A DNA stretch of 29,992 bases from DATEAV01 sp964575425 (GTDB lineage Bacteria; Chloroflexota; Anaerolineae; Anaerolineales; E44-bin32), in assembly GCA_964575425.1 (NCBI GenBank), contig CAZNRD010000034.1, positions 1 to 29,992 of the forward strand, in the 5' to 3' direction. The stretch's first letter is position 1. Each line of letters opens with the position of its first letter. This document shows, piece after piece, positions 17,234 through 24,487 of the stretch. The notes under the pieces were generated by a model. It was not told the origin of the DNA. It saw nothing but the letters and a program-made list of their open reading frames with translations, and did no database searches. A program made the translations under genes and the position numbers.

Positions 17234-17665
17234 GTGAACGTGCGACTCTTCTTCCGACGACCGCTTCCCTGCGCCGGCTGGTGCATGCGCCCGGCTGCTC
17301 GCCCGGCCATGGCCCGCCTGCAGCAGGCACACTCGTGGATGGCGCTGGCTGAGCATCTGCAGGCAGCAGACGCCTTTGTCGAGCTGGGCGAGCAGGCTCA
17401 GGCGCACGGCTTGCAGGCAGAAGCAGCCGCACTTCAGTCCGAGCTCTTTGCCCTCGCTCCGGGGATCGACCTGTCTTCGACGGCCGGCGGTCAGACCCCC
17501 GGGCGCAAGCCTCGGCTGGCAGCCAAGTGCCCTACGGGCACGGGCACTGAGTGCCCGTGCTGCGGCGGAACCATTCACCCCGAGACCATCGAATGGATCA
17601 ACGAGAGCAGCGCCACCTGCGACTACTGCGGCAGCGTGCTCCAGGCGGAGGCCCAATGCCCGTGA
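17234..17665 (+). CDS. Small zinc-ribbon protein, function unknown
   Basis: About 143 residues. The middle (about 25-75) is helical, with repeated Ala/Gln/Glu residues and a TPR-like feel (HLQAADAFVELGEQAQAHG, then LQAEAAALQSELFAL), and the C-terminus has two Cys pairs, CPCCGG and CDYCGS, forming a zinc ribbon. I do not recognise a named family. The start is uncertain: GTG 17234 has GAGG 11 bases upstream; GTG 17240 or internal ATGs are possible, and the first 25 residues look unconserved. It overlaps the Nudix gene by 10 bases, so it is coupled to it. A dense inverted-repeat cluster lies inside the coding region just before the zinc ribbon. Confidence 0.7.
   Translation: MNVRLFFRRPLPCAGWCMRPAARPAMARLQQAHSWMALAEHLQAADAFVELGEQAQAHGLQAEAAALQSELFALAPGIDLSSTAGGQTPGRKPRLAAKCPTGTGTECPCCGGTIHPETIEWINESSATCDYCGSVLQAEAQCP
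17527..17560. repeat. Nested inverted repeats inside the zinc-ribbon gene
   Basis: GTGCCC-tac-GGGCAC (17527-17541) abuts an 11-bp perfect inverted repeat, GCACGGGCACT (17538-17548) with AGTGCCCGTGC (17550-17560). The two structures share bases and so are mutually exclusive hairpins. Confidence 0.7.
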
Positions 17666-18258
17666 CCGCCGACGACGACCTGCCCGAACGACTGACTCTT
17701 CTCCTTCGCTCGCGCTTGCCGGAGGTGCGCGCCGAATGGCAGGCTCAGCCCGCGGCGGTGCTCGTCCCTCTCTACCGCGACCACGGCGCATGGCATGTGC
17801 TGTTCACCCTGCGCACCGACCTCGTCGACGTCCATCGCGGCCAGGTGTCATTCCCGGGTGGTCGCATCGAGCCGGAAGACCGAGGCCCCGAGCAGGCGGC
17901 GCTGCGCGAGGCGGAAGAGGAGATCGGCATTCGCCCGGATGACGTCCGCGTCTTGGGTGCGCTGGACCCGCTGCTGACGGTGACTCGGTTTCGCGTCGAA
18001 CCGGTCGTCGGCATCATCCCCTGGCCCTACCCGCTCCGACTCAACTCGCACGAGGTGGCCGCAACCTTTGGCGTTCCTCTCGAATGGCTTGCCGACCCTG
18101 CCAACCTGGAAGTGCACCATCAGGAAGCGCTCGAAGGCCCTCCGGTGCCGGTGTACTTTTTTCGACCCTTCGAGGGTCACCGGATCTGGGGGGCGACAGC
18201 CCGCATCACGCTCAACCTGCTCCACCTGACGGGCCTGCGGCCCTTGCCGGCCGAATGA
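17656..18258 (+). CDS. Nudix hydrolase, NudL/CoA diphosphatase-like
   Basis: A Nudix hydrolase of 200 residues. The Nudix box reads as FPGGRIEPED followed by AALREAEEEIGI, with the extended spacing seen in NudL-type CoA pyrophosphatases. The downstream LLTVTRFRVEPVVGIIP matches the region unique to that branch. Likely reaction: cleavage of CoA or acyl-CoA to phosphopantetheine and adenosine 3',5'-bisphosphate; other nucleoside diphosphate derivatives are possible. ATG 17656 overlaps the zinc-ribbon stop (ATGCCCGTGA). A bidirectional hairpin follows the stop. Confidence 0.9.
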   Translation: MPVTADDDLPERLTLLLRSRLPEVRAEWQAQPAAVLVPLYRDHGAWHVLFTLRTDLVDVHRGQVSFPGGRIEPEDRGPEQAALREAEEEIGIRPDDVRVLGALDPLLTVTRFRVEPVVGIIPWPYPLRLNSHEVAATFGVPLEWLADPANLEVHHQEALEGPPVPVYFFRPFEGHRIWGATARITLNLLHLTGLRPLPAE

Positions 18259-18264
18259 ATCAAA

Positions 18265-18288
18265 GGAGCGGAGCTCACGCCCCGCTCC
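18265..18288. terminator. Bidirectional terminator between Nudix and L25 genes
   Basis: GGAGCGG (18265-18271) pairs with CCGCTCC (18282-18288) around a 10-base loop, between two convergent stops. On the minus strand the stem is followed by TTTGATT, so it suits L25 best. Confidence 0.7.
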
Positions 18289-18310
18289 AGTACCCGCAGG
18301 ATGGCGAAGG

Positions 18311-18973
18311 CTATTCCGACTCCCGCTCCTCTTCCTCCACCTCTTCTGCCTTCTTTGCGCGCTCGATGACTTCGGGCTCGACCATCTCCACAGCCGGGGC
18401 GGCGGCTTCCACTTCCTCCACCGCCTGCGCCATCACCCGCAAGACGACTTCGTCCGGCGGCGTGAGCACCTTCACGTTCTTGCCGGCATACAGGTCGCCG
18501 ACGGTGACCGACTGGCCGATGCCGGTCAAGCTGCTCAGGTCCACCGTCACCCGGTCCGGCAGGTCGCCGGGCAGCGCCTCGACCTCGATCTCGTCCAGCC
18601 CGCTGACCAGCACGCCTCCGTAGGTCTTTACCGCTGGCGCCTCGCCCACGATCTCCAGAGGGACCGAAGTGCGGATGGCGACGTCCATGGCCACCTTGAG
18701 GAAATCGACGTGGCGGATGTTGGTGCGAATGGGATCGCGCTGAATCTCCCGCACCAGGACGTTGTGCGTCATGCCGTCGACGGTCAGTTCGACCAGTGTC
18801 GAGGCACCGACCCGAGAAAGCACCTTGGAGGCCGTGCGCGCCTCCAATTCGAGCGGCTGCGGCGAAATCCCCCGTCCGTAGAGGACGGCCGGCAGCAGGC
18901 CCTGACGGCGCAGCGCGTGCACCTGCTTCCCCACCACGCGGCGCGGCCTGGCCTCGATCTTCAGACGTTCCAT
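18311..18973 (-). CDS. rplY: 50S ribosomal protein L25 / general stress protein Ctc
   Basis: Binds 5S rRNA in the large ribosomal subunit. 220 residues, the long Ctc type: N-terminal L25 domain (1-90; starts ERLKIEARPRRVVGK and contains LPAVLYGRG) plus the C-terminal TL5-like beta domain (95-185, with PLEIVGEAPAVKTYGGVL and LPDRVTVDLSSL), then an acidic tail (KKAEEVEEEERESE). GGAGG lies nine bases before ATG. It lies 86 bases downstream of the repeat-protein gene on the same strand, so it may be co-transcribed with it; I see no good promoter in the gap. Confidence 0.97.
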   Translation of the reverse strand: MERLKIEARPRRVVGKQVHALRRQGLLPAVLYGRGISPQPLELEARTASKVLSRVGASTLVELTVDGMTHNVLVREIQRDPIRTNIRHVDFLKVAMDVAIRTSVPLEIVGEAPAVKTYGGVLVSGLDEIEVEALPGDLPDRVTVDLSSLTGIGQSVTVGDLYAGKNVKVLTPPDEVVLRVMAQAVEEVEAAAPAVEMVEPEVIERAKKAEEVEEEERESE

Positions 18974-19059
18974 CTCTCGTATCCTCCGGAGCGCCTCTCG
19001 CCCGTGCGGGCTACCCTCGCTCCCTGGGTTCAGCTCACCGACATTGCCGGTGGCATCGA

Positions 19060-19542
19060 TTATCGCCGGCGGGCCAACAGGCTTCCAGCAAAGAGCGTCA
19101 GGCCGACAGCCAGGCCCGCGACAAGCCCGGCCAGCAAGGCTCCCCGAGTGTCGAGGAGTGTCGTTATCTGCCCGTCCGTCTGCCGCGCCAGCAAGACCAC
19201 GGTCGAGCTCTGGCGCAGTTCCGCCCGATCAGTGATGGCCACCCCGATGCGGGCATGGTGGGCCTGGATCTCCTCGGCCGCCACTCCGGCAGCCCCACTG
19301 TGCTCGAGGGAGACCTGCTGACCGCGGATGGCCAGCGCACCCGATTGGTGCATCTCCACCGAACCACCGTTCACCATCCCGGCGCCGCCCTGATGCATGG
19401 CAACGCTTTCGGCATGGATGGAACGGGCTCCGCCCTGACGGATGTGCACGGTCTCTGCCGCCACACGCTCGATTGCCCCGCCGCTCAGGTGGACGACATC
19501 GGCCGTCAGGGCTTCGTTCTCGCCGGCTTCAGCCTGCTGCAT
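19060..19542 (-). CDS. Small membrane-anchored repeat protein, predicted beta-solenoid
   Basis: A 160-residue protein I do not recognise. After a short N-terminal segment, residues 16-120 are seven consecutive 15-residue repeats in perfect register, for example TVHIRQGGARSIHAE, SVAMHQGGAGMVNGG and SVEMHQSGALAIRGQ; pattern: V-x-hydrophobic-x-Q-G/S-G-A-x-x-V/I. This is what a beta-helix (bactofilin-like or other solenoid) looks like. A hydrophobic helix (about 135-156) follows and the protein ends ARRR, so the solenoid is anchored by its C-terminus. I chose ATG 19542 because GAGG lies five bases upstream; an earlier ATG in the frame overlaps the -10 box of its promoter. No signal peptide. The solenoid side, by the positive-inside rule, would be outside if the ARRR end is inside, but without a signal peptide this is uncertain. 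Confidence 0.78.
   Translation of the reverse strand: MQQAEAGENEALTADVVHLSGGAIERVAAETVHIRQGGARSIHAESVAMHQGGAGMVNGGSVEMHQSGALAIRGQQVSLEHSGAAGVAAEEIQAHHARIGVAITDRAELRQSSTVVLLARQTDGQITTLLDTRGALLAGLVAGLAVGLTLFAGSLLARRR
19183..19497 (-). repeat. Seven 45-bp coding repeats (15 residues each)
   Basis: Codons 16-120 of the repeat protein. The repeats are conserved at protein level more than at DNA level, so they are old, selected structural repeats and not a recent slippage product. Confidence 0.75.
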
Positions 19543-19612
19543 GGTCGCCTCGCTGGCAAACAAAGGGGCGTCCTGTCCCCCGCCCCAGGACGCCCAGGCA
19601 CGGACAAACTGC

Positions 19613-19641
19613 ATTCTAACCGCTGTCGCCGCGGACGTCAA
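19613..19641 (-). promoter_or_regulatory. Sigma-70 promoter for the repeat protein (and perhaps L25)
   Basis: On the minus strand TTGACG (19641-19636), 17 bases, TAGAAT (19618-19613). It starts 4 bases after the stop of the fusion gene. Predicted leader about 65 bases. Confidence 0.75.
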
Positions 19642-19644
19642 TTG

Positions 19645-22600
19645 CTACGCCATCATCTCGCCCAGCTCCTGAAGCATGCGCACCACATCCTTCGGCAGCG
19701 TTGCCGGCTTCTTGCCCACAGCATAGCACCCCAGGATCAACTGGGCCGTCCGCTCGATCGCTTCGGTCAGGTTGATCGCCCGCCGCATGCTGCTGGCCGC
19801 CACCACCAGGCCGTGGTTCTGCATGATGCACGCCGGGTGCTTGCCCATCGTCTGGACGACGGCCTGCGCCAGCTCCCTCGTCCCCGGAATGATGAAGGGC
19901 ACCACCGGCAGGTCCTTCAGGAAGGCGGCGTCGGTGGTGACGGGCAGGAAAGGCAGCCTGCTCAAACCGAGGATGGTTGCGTACGGAGCATGGGCGTGGA
20001 CCACGGCCTGCACGTCCGGCCTCGCCCGATACAGCTCGGTGTGCACGGCCCGCTCGGAGGAAGGTGCCAGCCCGCCGGGGTCGAGGGCGTTGCCATCGAA
20101 GTCAATGCGGACCATTGCCTCAGGACGAAGCGCGCCCTTGTAGAGCTGACTGGGGGTGATCCAGCACTCCGGTTTGTCCTGGATGCGGATGCTCAGGTTG
20201 CCGCCCGTGGCGGTGATCAGTTGCAGCAGGTACAGCTCGTTGACCGCGTCGACGAGCTCTTGCCGCGGGTCCGAGGGGGTCTCGAGCGACCTCCCGGCCG
20301 CGGCCAGCGAGGCCGCCATCTTCTGACGCAGCGCCGACAAGTCAATCCCGCCGGCCTCCTGCCGCGCCGCGGAGTACAGGCGGATGAGGTCTCCCTGGAC
20401 ACGCTGCATGCCCATGGCCAGGCGCACATCGCCGCTGAACGAGAGCTTTCCGCTCATCGCCGCCTTGTTGCCGCTGATGCGGCCGGTCAGGATGCTGTCC
20501 AGCGTCTCGGCGCTGGCCTTCATGCGGACTTCGGCAGGTTCCGCCGGCGCACCAAGGCCCGCCTCGACCACACCTCGCCGGAACCCCACGTGAAACTCAA
20601 GCCCCAGATCGGCCACCGTGTAGTGACTCATGACGTTTCGAGCGGCGGCGTAGGCGATCAGCGCAGGGTCGGACCGAGCCTTCTCGACAAATGCGAGCAG
20701 CACCTTCTCCATTCGCGCGCGTGCATCGTCGCTTGCGACGCTCATCTCAACGACCTCCTCGGCCGGCCTGCCCGCCGGCGGCTCGGCAGCGGCGGCAGTC
20801 TGTCGCTGCACCGCCTGGTGCAGGTCGCTGACAGCAGGCGCGGGACGGCCGGAGAGGGTTTCGAGCGCCTCCTCCGCCGCCAGCGGGCGCCTGCGATCCC
20901 AGCGGAAGGAGGCGAGGGTCTGAGGGTTCAGGCAGTGGTCCGGCTCACTGCCGGCCAGCATCCGCTCCAGGTCCCGCACTACTGTCTCTCCCTGATGGCT
21001 TGCCACCTCTACTGTGTTTCCGCCGACGTGCGGGGTGGCGATGACACTGGGCAGCGCCAGCAAGGGATGGTCGGAGCCCGGCGGCTCCACCGAAAAGACA
21101 TCCAGCGCTGCGCCTGCCAGGCGACCACTCCGCAACGCCTCGAGCAAAGCCTCTTCATCCACAAGCGCGGCGCGGGCAGTGTTGACCAGGAAGGCCCCGG
21201 GCTTCATGCGCGCCAACGCTTCGCGCCCAATCAGGCCGCGCGTCTCGTCCGTGACGGCAGCGTGGAGACTGACGAAGTCCGACTCTGCAAGCAGGGTTTC
21301 CAGGCGCACCAGGTCCACGTCGAAGCGATCGGCCTCCTCGGGCTGCAAACAAGGGTCGCAAGCCAGGACGCGTGCGCCGAATGGCTTGAGGCGCCGGGCC
21401 ACCTCGCGCCCGATGGTGCCAAAGCCAACCAGCCCCACGGTCTTGCCCCACAACTCACGCCCGAGAAAGTCCTCGTGAGCCTGGCCCATCCGCCCCATAT
21501 CGCCGGCCTCGGCCCCTGGCTCGCGCAGGAACTGATTGGCCGCAGTCAATCTGCGCGAGAGCATGAGCAAGAACGCCAGCGCCAGGTCGGCAACGGCCTG
21601 CGCATTGCGCCCGGGCGTATTGAGCACGGGAATGCCGAGCGCAGTGCATGCCGCGAGGTCCACGTTGACGACCTGGCCCCGGCACGAGGCGATCACGCGC
21701 AGGTCCGGCAGGCGGCGCAGCGCCTCCAGGTCAACGATGTCCACTTCGGTGATGAACATATGGACGCCTTGCAGCGCATCCACCAGGTCATCGCCTGTGA
21801 GCAGGCGCATGGCATCGCGGTAGCACGCGTACTCGACGTCGCCGAGTTGCCGCAGGCGCTCGAGGCTGGGCTTGTCCATCTGCGCTGTGACAAGGATCCG
21901 GGGGCGGAAGCGGACCTCCGCTGCGCCCGTCGGCAGCGGCCGCTCGGCAATCTGCTGCAGGATCAGGTCGGCGGCGGCCGTTTCCGACTCGCGCTGCAAC
22001 TCGCGAAGCTTCTGCCAATCCATGTAAAGGGCGCTATACCGGCGCGAATCTGCTTCAGCGGGGACGACCTCCTTCAGCCGGGCGAGCGCCCTGGCGCCCT
22101 CGTCCAGGCTGCCGAAGACGCCGGCACCGACGCCGGCGCAGATAGCCGCGCCAAGGGCGGTGCTCTCTGGCGCCTCGGCAACGTGAACAGGTGAGCCAAG
22201 GATGTCGGCGACCAGCTGCGGCCAGAAGCGACTCCTCGTCATGCCCGCCGTCAGGCGGAGCCTTGGTTGAGTCCCGGCCGGCAGCGCCCGAAGCGCGCCG
22301 CGCACAACTTGCTCAACGTTGGCCTTGACAGCATAGCCCATGCCCTCGAGCACCGCCCGCGCCAGGGCGCTCCCACCGACCCAGCCGCCGTCTCCAACCA
22401 GGTGCGAAAGGGTGATGCAGCCCACTGGCAGGCTCATGGCGCTGGCGTCGAAGACCTGGCCGCCGAGCGTGGACACGATGCCGCCGCTGCCCACAGGGGC
22501 ACAGCGGGCCTCGGCCATGATCCGGGCTGCCGGGCGCGGCGACTGCGGGTACAGCATGCCGGCAAACCATTCCAGCGCCTCGCCCAGCGAACCCGCAACC

Positions 22601-23484
22601 GCCTCGACCACCCACAGCCCCGGCACGACGTGCTGGCCCGCCCACAGACGACGGTCGGGATCGACGGCTGGTTGGTCGATGACGGCCTGGATGGGCACGG
22701 TCGTGCCGCTGATGATCCCGACATCACCCGGGCCAAGCGCGGCCATCCCCAGCAATGCACACTGTGTGTCTGCCCCGCCGACCGCCACCGGTGTGCCCGG
22801 GACCAGGCCCAGGTCCGCCGCCGCGGCTTCTGTCAGGCGACCCAGCAGGTCTCCCGCTGTGCGCACCGGCGGGAGCAGGTGGCGCGGCAGCCCCAGCCTG
22901 TCGATCCAATCGAGCATCCACTGCCGCGCCTTGATGTCGAAAAGCATGCTCTCGCCCGCATGGGATGCATCCGTGGCGATCTCCCCACAGAGGCGATAGG
23001 CAAACCAGTCACTGATCGCAAGAGCCGAGGCGGCCTCCAGCCACTCCGGGTGGTGCGCCACCAGCCACATCAGCCGGGCAGCCGTGAAGATGGGAGATGG
23101 CCAGCGTCCGGTGCGCTCCTGAATCGCCTCCCCGTGCTCCGCCGCCAGCGCCGAGGCTTCGCCAGAGGCGCGGGCATCCCGGTTGGGCACAGCGAAAACG
23201 GGCCGCCCCTCCTTCAGCACGACCAGGTTGTGACGCATGCTGGTGACAGCCATCCCGAGGACGTCGCCCGGGGCCGCACCCGCGGCCCGCGCCGCCTCGC
23301 GCACCGCCTCCGCCATCAGCCCCCAGTTACGTTCGGCATCGAAGTCAAATCCCCAGGCCTCCCCGGCGCTGGGAAGGTGCGCCCAGCGCCGCGCCGCGCT
23401 GTGGGTTTCACCGCTGTCGACGTTCACCAACAGTGCGCGGGCCGACCCGCTCCCTGCATCAAGCCCCAACAAGAACCCTGCCAT
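19645..23484 (-). CDS. Four-module fusion: FGGY (LsrK-like) kinase - 2-hydroxyacid dehydrogenase - SCP2 domain - class II aldolase
   Basis: One 1279-residue open frame. Residues 1-500: FGGY carbohydrate kinase closest in feel to autoinducer-2 kinase LsrK (LGLDAGSGSARALLV, NRDARA, ISDWFAYRLCGE, TALGAAICAGVGAGVFGS); catalytic Asp239 in VGGADTQ. Residues 528-858: SerA-like dehydrogenase, NAD loop VGFGTIG (687-692), catalytic Arg771, Glu800 and His819. Residues 860-913: Ala/Pro/Glu linker. Residues 922-1045: SCP2-type lipid-binding domain. Residues 1072-1279: class II aldolase with GGNLS (1094), acid Glu1144, and zinc ligands His1163, His1165, His1224. Start ATG 23484 has GGGAGG six bases upstream and lies 13 bases after the epimerase stop. 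An internal AGGAGG/ATG may give a separate SCP2-aldolase. Every active site looks intact, so it is not a decayed gene. Likely last cistron of the GntR operon. Substrate unknown. Confidence 0.9.
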   Translation of the reverse strand: MAGFLLGLDAGSGSARALLVNVDSGETHSAARRWAHLPSAGEAWGFDFDAERNWGLMAEAVREAARAAGAAPGDVLGMAVTSMRHNLVVLKEGRPVFAVPNRDARASGEASALAAEHGEAIQERTGRWPSPIFTAARLMWLVAHHPEWLEAASALAISDWFAYRLCGEIATDASHAGESMLFDIKARQWMLDWIDRLGLPRHLLPPVRTAGDLLGRLTEAAAADLGLVPGTPVAVGGADTQCALLGMAALGPGDVGIISGTTVPIQAVIDQPAVDPDRRLWAGQHVVPGLWVVEAVAGSLGEALEWFAGMLYPQSPRPAARIMAEARCAPVGSGGIVSTLGGQVFDASAMSLPVGCITLSHLVGDGGWVGGSALARAVLEGMGYAVKANVEQVVRGALRALPAGTQPRLRLTAGMTRSRFWPQLVADILGSPVHVAEAPESTALGAAICAGVGAGVFGSLDEGARALARLKEVVPAEADSRRYSALYMDWQKLRELQRESETAAADLILQQIAERPLPTGAAEVRFRPRILVTAQMDKPSLERLRQLGDVEYACYRDAMRLLTGDDLVDALQGVHMFITEVDIVDLEALRRLPDLRVIASCRGQVVNVDLAACTALGIPVLNTPGRNAQAVADLALAFLLMLSRRLTAANQFLREPGAEAGDMGRMGQAHEDFLGRELWGKTVGLVGFGTIGREVARRLKPFGARVLACDPCLQPEEADRFDVDLVRLETLLAESDFVSLHAAVTDETRGLIGREALARMKPGAFLVNTARAALVDEEALLEALRSGRLAGAALDVFSVEPPGSDHPLLALPSVIATPHVGGNTVEVASHQGETVVRDLERMLAGSEPDHCLNPQTLASFRWDRRRPLAAEEALETLSGRPAPAVSDLHQAVQRQTAAAAEPPAGRPAEEVVEMSVASDDARARMEKVLLAFVEKARSDPALIAYAAARNVMSHYTVADLGLEFHVGFRRGVVEAGLGAPAEPAEVRMKASAETLDSILTGRISGNKAAMSGKLSFSGDVRLAMGMQRVQGDLIRLYSAARQEAGGIDLSALRQKMAASLAAAGRSLETPSDPRQELVDAVNELYLLQLITATGGNLSIRIQDKPECWITPSQLYKGALRPEAMVRIDFDGNALDPGGLAPSSERAVHTELYRARPDVQAVVHAHAPYATILGLSRLPFLPVTTDAAFLKDLPVVPFIIPGTRELAQAVVQTMGKHPACIMQNHGLVVAASSMRRAINLTEAIERTAQLILGCYAVGKKPATLPKDVVRMLQELGEMMA
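20743..20759 (-). promoter_or_regulatory. Internal ribosome binding site and ATG in the fusion gene
   Basis: Minus-strand AGGAGG (20759-20754), 8 bases, then in-frame ATG (20745-20743), codon 914, exactly at the end of the low-complexity linker and before the SCP2 domain. It could start a 366-residue SCP2-aldolase protein. Confidence 0.5.
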
Positions 23485-23497
23485 CTCCGCCCTCCCG

Positions 23498-24487
23498 TCA
23501 GGGAGCGTAGCCGTTGGCCCGATACCAGGCCACGGCCTTAGCCAATGCCTCCCGCGCCGGGGTCTGCGCGAATCCGATCTCGCGCACTGCCTTGCTCGAA
23601 TCGTAGTACTCCTTCTGGCGCGAGTGGCGCACTTTCTCGGGTGTAGCCGAGGGGACGTGACGCGGGTCGAGCCGCGCCCAGGCCACATCGACATAGGACC
23701 ATGCAAGCGCGACGGCGTGCGGGATTCGCAGGCGCACCGGCGGCCTGCCTGAGACTTCCGCCAGCAGATCGAGGACTTGCTTGAGCGTCAGGTTTTCCCC
23801 GCCCAGGATGTACCGCTCGCCGACGCGGCCTCGCTCCGCCGCCAACACGTGTCCGGCAGCCACGTCCTCAACGTCGACGACGTTCAGCCCCGTCTCAACA
23901 AAGCCGAACATCCGCCCTTTGAGGAAGTCGACGATCATCTGGCCCGTCGGCGTGGGTTTATGATCGCCAACGCCCACCGGTGCCGCCGGATTGACAATGA
24001 CCACCGGCAGCCCTCGCCCGGCCGATTCGAGCGCCACCTGCTCCGCAAGGAACTTCGACCGTTTGTAGTGGCCGATCTTCTCCGCCAGCGAGACCGGCGT
24101 GTCTTCGTTCGCCGGCTCGTCCCCTCGCGGCGTGCCGAGGGCTGCGATGGAACTGGTGTAGACGATCCGCCCCGCACCGGCCATCCCGGCCGCCTCCAGC
24201 ACGCGCCGCGTCCCCTCGACATTGGCCTGATGGAACGCCTCCCAGGGATAGCCCCAGTATGCGTACAGCGCCGCAACGTGAAAGACCCACTCACACCCGA
24301 CCATGGCCTGCCTGAGTCGACCGACATCGCTCAGGTCCCCCTCGACGCTCTCGAGGCGCAGTCCGTTGAGCTGGCGCGTGTTCGCGCCAGGCCGCACCAG
24401 CACCCGCACCTCGTGGCCGGCGTCCAGCAGCCGCCTGACGACGGCCCCGCCAACGAACCCCGTGCCTCCGGTGACGAAGGCCTTCAT
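23498..24487 (-). CDS. NAD-dependent epimerase/reductase, HpnA-like (extended SDR)
   Basis: A 329-residue extended short-chain dehydrogenase. Nucleotide loop VTGGTGFVGG (Gly7, Gly10, Gly13), TSSIA around 111-115, and the catalytic Tyr141/Lys145 in GHYKRSKFLAEQ. Several stretches (GHYKRSKFLAEQ, KPTPTGQMIVDFLKG, GERYILGGENLTL) match what I know of the HpnA group, named hopanoid-associated sugar epimerase, though many such genes lie outside hopanoid clusters. The family also resembles dihydroflavonol reductases, so it may reduce a ketone or epimerise a sugar. No hopene cyclase is in this window. The ATG overlaps the M28 peptidase stop (ATGA). Confidence 0.92.
   Translation of the reverse strand: MKAFVTGGTGFVGGAVVRRLLDAGHEVRVLVRPGANTRQLNGLRLESVEGDLSDVGRLRQAMVGCEWVFHVAALYAYWGYPWEAFHQANVEGTRRVLEAAGMAGAGRIVYTSSIAALGTPRGDEPANEDTPVSLAEKIGHYKRSKFLAEQVALESAGRGLPVVIVNPAAPVGVGDHKPTPTGQMIVDFLKGRMFGFVETGLNVVDVEDVAAGHVLAAERGRVGERYILGGENLTLKQVLDLLAEVSGRPPVRLRIPHAVALAWSYVDVAWARLDPRHVPSATPEKVRHSRQKEYYDSSKAVREIGFAQTPAREALAKAVAWYRANGYAP

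Noticed and set aside
19183..19497. CRISPR-like or satellite repeat
   Set aside because: The 45-bp periodicity is in coding frame with protein-level conservation and no spacer/repeat alternation.
18796..22194. 1132-codon open frame on the plus strand
   Set aside because: It is antisense to the repeat protein and the fusion gene, its translation is Arg/His/Gln-rich without any known motif, and the minus strand has intact enzyme motifs. A GC-rich shadow frame.
21985..23484. Quorum-sensing (lsr) operon because of the LsrK-like kinase
   Set aside because: No Lsr transporter, LsrR or LsrF/LsrG is nearby, and the neighbours point to another route; kinase similarity alone does not show autoinducer-2 as substrate.
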